From assembly GCA_003246625.1 (NCBI GenBank), contig QJZR01000012.1:310001-374000 (forward strand): 64,000 nucleotides of DNA. The letters are read 5' to 3'. Under the pieces are notes generated by a model. That model saw only the letters and a list, made by a program, of their open reading frames with translations. It searched no databases and was not told where the DNA came from. This DNA is from Alphaproteobacteria bacterium. Lineage in GTDB: Bacteria > Pseudomonadota > Alphaproteobacteria > Rhodospirillales > Rhodospirillaceae. A program made the translations under genes and the position numbers. Within the stretch, counting starts at the first letter, position 1. Each line of letters starts with the position of its first letter. Below are positions 62,563 to 64,000 of the stretch, piece by piece.

Positions 62563-63153
62563 TCACCCCTTGCGGGCATAGGCGGACGGCAATGCCAGAA
62601 GCAAGGCCCCCAGCACCGACTTCAACAACGCGCCGACCAGGAAGGGCTCGACCCCTTTCCCCCAGGCCGCCGCCAGGCCGACCGTGTACCCCAGCCACGC
62701 CCCGCCGAACGACAAGCAAACCGCGTGCGCCAGTAACATAAGAGCGAAAATCCGAACCAGCCGCCCCCGGTCCCATCCGCGCTCCACCAGCCAGCCGACA
62801 AGCACGGCAGCCAGGGGAAAAGCGAACAGATACCCGGCGGTCGGACCGGTGAACTTCGCCAATCCGGCGCTGGCGTCGGACAGAACCGGCGCCCCCGCCG
62901 CCCCCACCAGCAGCCAGATCGCGACGCAAAGCCCGCCCAGACGCCAGCCGTAAACCGCCCCGGCCAGGATCACGACAAGGGTCTGCATGGTCACCGGAAC
63001 CGGCCCCACGGGAACGGACACGCGCGAGGACAGGGTCAGAAGAACCACCCCCAAGGCCAACAATCCCGCCTGCTGCGGCAACGGCCTGCCGCGCACCCAA
63101 GCGGGCAAGGAAACCGGCTCGGAAACGACGGCTGGCTCGCTGGATTGGTTCAT
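62563..63153 (-). CDS. bioY: biotin transporter BioY
   Basis: The 196-residue membrane protein is the substrate-binding S component of biotin uptake: VSVPVGPVPVTMQTLVVIL, GGLCVAIWLLVGAAGAPVLS and TGPTAGYLFAFPLAA. No energy-coupling genes are adjacent. ATG 63153 is chosen; no ribosome site is strong. Confidence 0.9.
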   Translation of the reverse strand: MNQSSEPAVVSEPVSLPAWVRGRPLPQQAGLLALGVVLLTLSSRVSVPVGPVPVTMQTLVVILAGAVYGWRLGGLCVAIWLLVGAAGAPVLSDASAGLAKFTGPTAGYLFAFPLAAVLVGWLVERGWDRGRLVRIFALMLLAHAVCLSFGGAWLGYTVGLAAAWGKGVEPFLVGALLKSVLGALLLALPSAYARKG

Positions 63154-63284
63154 GGCATCACCCGCTGACGAAGGCCCGCAGCCGCGCGGCAAGGGAACAT
63201 CTTTCAAGGCAAAGCAACCGGGGATTAAGAATACCAGCCCCGAACGGCCAAGGCGAGATGGAAACGAAAACAAAACGTAACGAA

Positions 63285-63313
63285 AAAGCCCGCCGGACGA
63301 ACCGACGGGCTTT
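63285..63313 (-). terminator. terminator of the right-hand phage operon
   Basis: An 11-bp stem with one mismatch (AAAGCCCGCCGG/CCGACGGGCTTT) is followed on the minus strand by a T-run. It lies just past the holin gene and marks the end of the phage-like transcript. Confidence 0.85.
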
Positions 63314-63319
63314 CTGAAT

Positions 63320-63339
63320 GGTAGCGGAGGAGCGCTACC
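63320..63339. repeat. 7-bp hairpin at the phage border
   Basis: GGTAGCG-GAGGAG-CGCTACC is a perfect 7-bp stem with a 6-base loop, located between the terminator and the holin gene. It may be part of the 3' end of the phage transcript or of an attachment region. Confidence 0.5.
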
Positions 63340-63383
63340 GGCGCAATCAACCTTCGGCGATGTTCGTCATCGCGTGTTGACCG

Positions 63384-63776
63384 CTACTTCCGCGCCACGC
63401 CCTTGATCTTTTCGAACGTCCGCAGGCCGCCCATGCCGAGCATGCCGAACATCAGTTCCCACAGCATGTCATCCAAGGCGGGCGGAGCCTGGATCGGGTG
63501 ACCGGCCACGTCGAACGCCCACACGGCCAACGGACCGACGACGAACTGTACCGCCAGAGCCAACCCGCAGACCCAGCCGATCCACGGACGCCAGCCAGCA
63601 ACGAACCAATTGCCGTTTTGCGCTTCCGCTGTGTTCGTCTCCGTTTGCCCTTTATCCCATGTCTGGAGGCTGGAGCGGAGTTCCGCCTCCGCCTGCTGCT
63701 TCGCCTCCGGGTCAGGGATGAACTTGTCCACCACCTTCAGGGCGGCGGCGATCGCGTCGTCGATACCGAAGGCCAT
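63384..63776 (-). CDS. 3TM-family phage holin
   Basis: The 130-residue protein has three hydrophobic segments, around residues 62-80, 81-97 and 103-118. The pattern NWFVAGWRPWIGWVCGLALA is typical of the 3TM holins of alphaproteobacterial phages and gene transfer agents. It ends the minus-strand phage segment. The start at 63776 is one base apart from the stop of the upstream ORF. Confidence 0.85.
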   Translation of the reverse strand: MAFGIDDAIAAALKVVDKFIPDPEAKQQAEAELRSSLQTWDKGQTETNTAEAQNGNWFVAGWRPWIGWVCGLALAVQFVVGPLAVWAFDVAGHPIQAPPALDDMLWELMFGMLGMGGLRTFEKIKGVARK

Positions 63777-63777
63777 G

Positions 63778-63980
63778 TCACTCCTCCACGGGCAGGCCAT
63801 CCGCGACCGCCTTGACATATTTCCACAGGTCGCACCCACGCCCGAACGCCCCCACTTGCCGCACCCGGGGTGCGCGCAAACGTGTAGGAAATGGCCGTCC
63901 GAGAAAGACACAAGGGAAGCGTTCGAACGCTTCGCGTCAGACGCTTCGTGACGCGGTGACGCATGGGGGGCCGCCACCAC
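63778..63980 (-). pseudogene. frameshifted small cysteine-rich phage ORF, cut by the edge
   Basis: Two frames join at a five-G run (plus strand C at 63849-63853). The first reads HFLHVCAHPGCGKWG, the second continues AFGRGCDLWKYVKAVADGLP and VEE, ending in a TGA at 63778. An extra G would fuse them into one small cysteine-rich phage protein. The cause could be a real mutation, a sequencing error, or a programmed -1 shift. The start lies near or beyond the edge. Confidence 0.45.
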
Positions 63981-64000
63981 CGTAGCGGACCAAACCGCCT

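Noticed and set aside
1-64000. CRISPR array, rRNA or tRNA genes
   Set aside because: No regular short repeats with spacers and no recognisable tRNA arms or rRNA stretches were found on either strand.

Overview
The window reads as chromosome from a GC-rich alphaproteobacterium, most likely in or near the Rhodospirillales. Supporting genes are the nucleoid protein GapR, the DUF1013/TrcR regulator, DUF1192, a three-subunit proton-translocating transhydrogenase (pntAA-pntAB-pntB, the Rhodospirillum rubrum layout), an ArgP/ArgO pair and an S21 protein of alphaproteobacterial type. No rRNA, tRNA or CRISPR array was recognised.

Region 1 (1 to about 14.2 kb) is part of a podovirus-like prophage that continues beyond the left edge. 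Reading leftwards it holds a lysis/lysogeny switch (HTH repressor against an HTH/GcrA-like regulator, with operators and promoters between them), a papain-like protein, portal, scaffold, major capsid, two tail tube/nozzle proteins, an internal virion protein, a T7-type tail fibre, a holin candidate and a lysozyme. Many of these genes overlap by 4 bases. No terminase, integrase or replication gene lies in the visible part. Two convergent genes of unknown function (7080-9224) are inserted between scaffold and capsid, beside a long intergenic hairpin; they look like cargo.

Region 2 (14.5 to 31 kb) holds a chemoreceptor, argO/argP, a cold-shock protein, a PhoH ATPase, YjbQ, and the elongation factor P module (epmA, epmB, efp). 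A perfect 32-bp inverted repeat separates the divergent epmA and epmB. Then come suhB, an OmpA-like envelope protein, a MotA/MotB-like proton-channel pair with a long coiled coil, rpmE, a membrane class III nucleotide cyclase, and an Hsp20 gene with a ROSE-like RNA thermometer candidate.

Region 3 (31 to 50 kb) is mostly housekeeping: thioesterase, quinone oxidoreductase, trcR, ubiX, a phosphofructokinase with a mixed ATP/PPi-type active site, purEK, DedA, rpsU, the transhydrogenase operon, PepF, an acyl-CoA ligase, gapR, a receiver-Hpt protein, pyk and rpmJ. rpsU has no ATG, GTG or TTG start and seems to begin at ATA.

Region 4 (50 to 63.2 kb) has a methyltransferase, a sensorless histidine kinase, a secreted phosphatase, a secreted hydrolase, a polytopic membrane protein, ilvD, a DctPQM TRAP transporter with a strong hairpin after dctP, a RhtB exporter, a diguanylate cyclase and bioY. 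After a terminator, a second phage-like segment begins at about 63.38 kb with a three-TM holin and a frameshifted small cysteine-rich ORF, and runs off the right edge.
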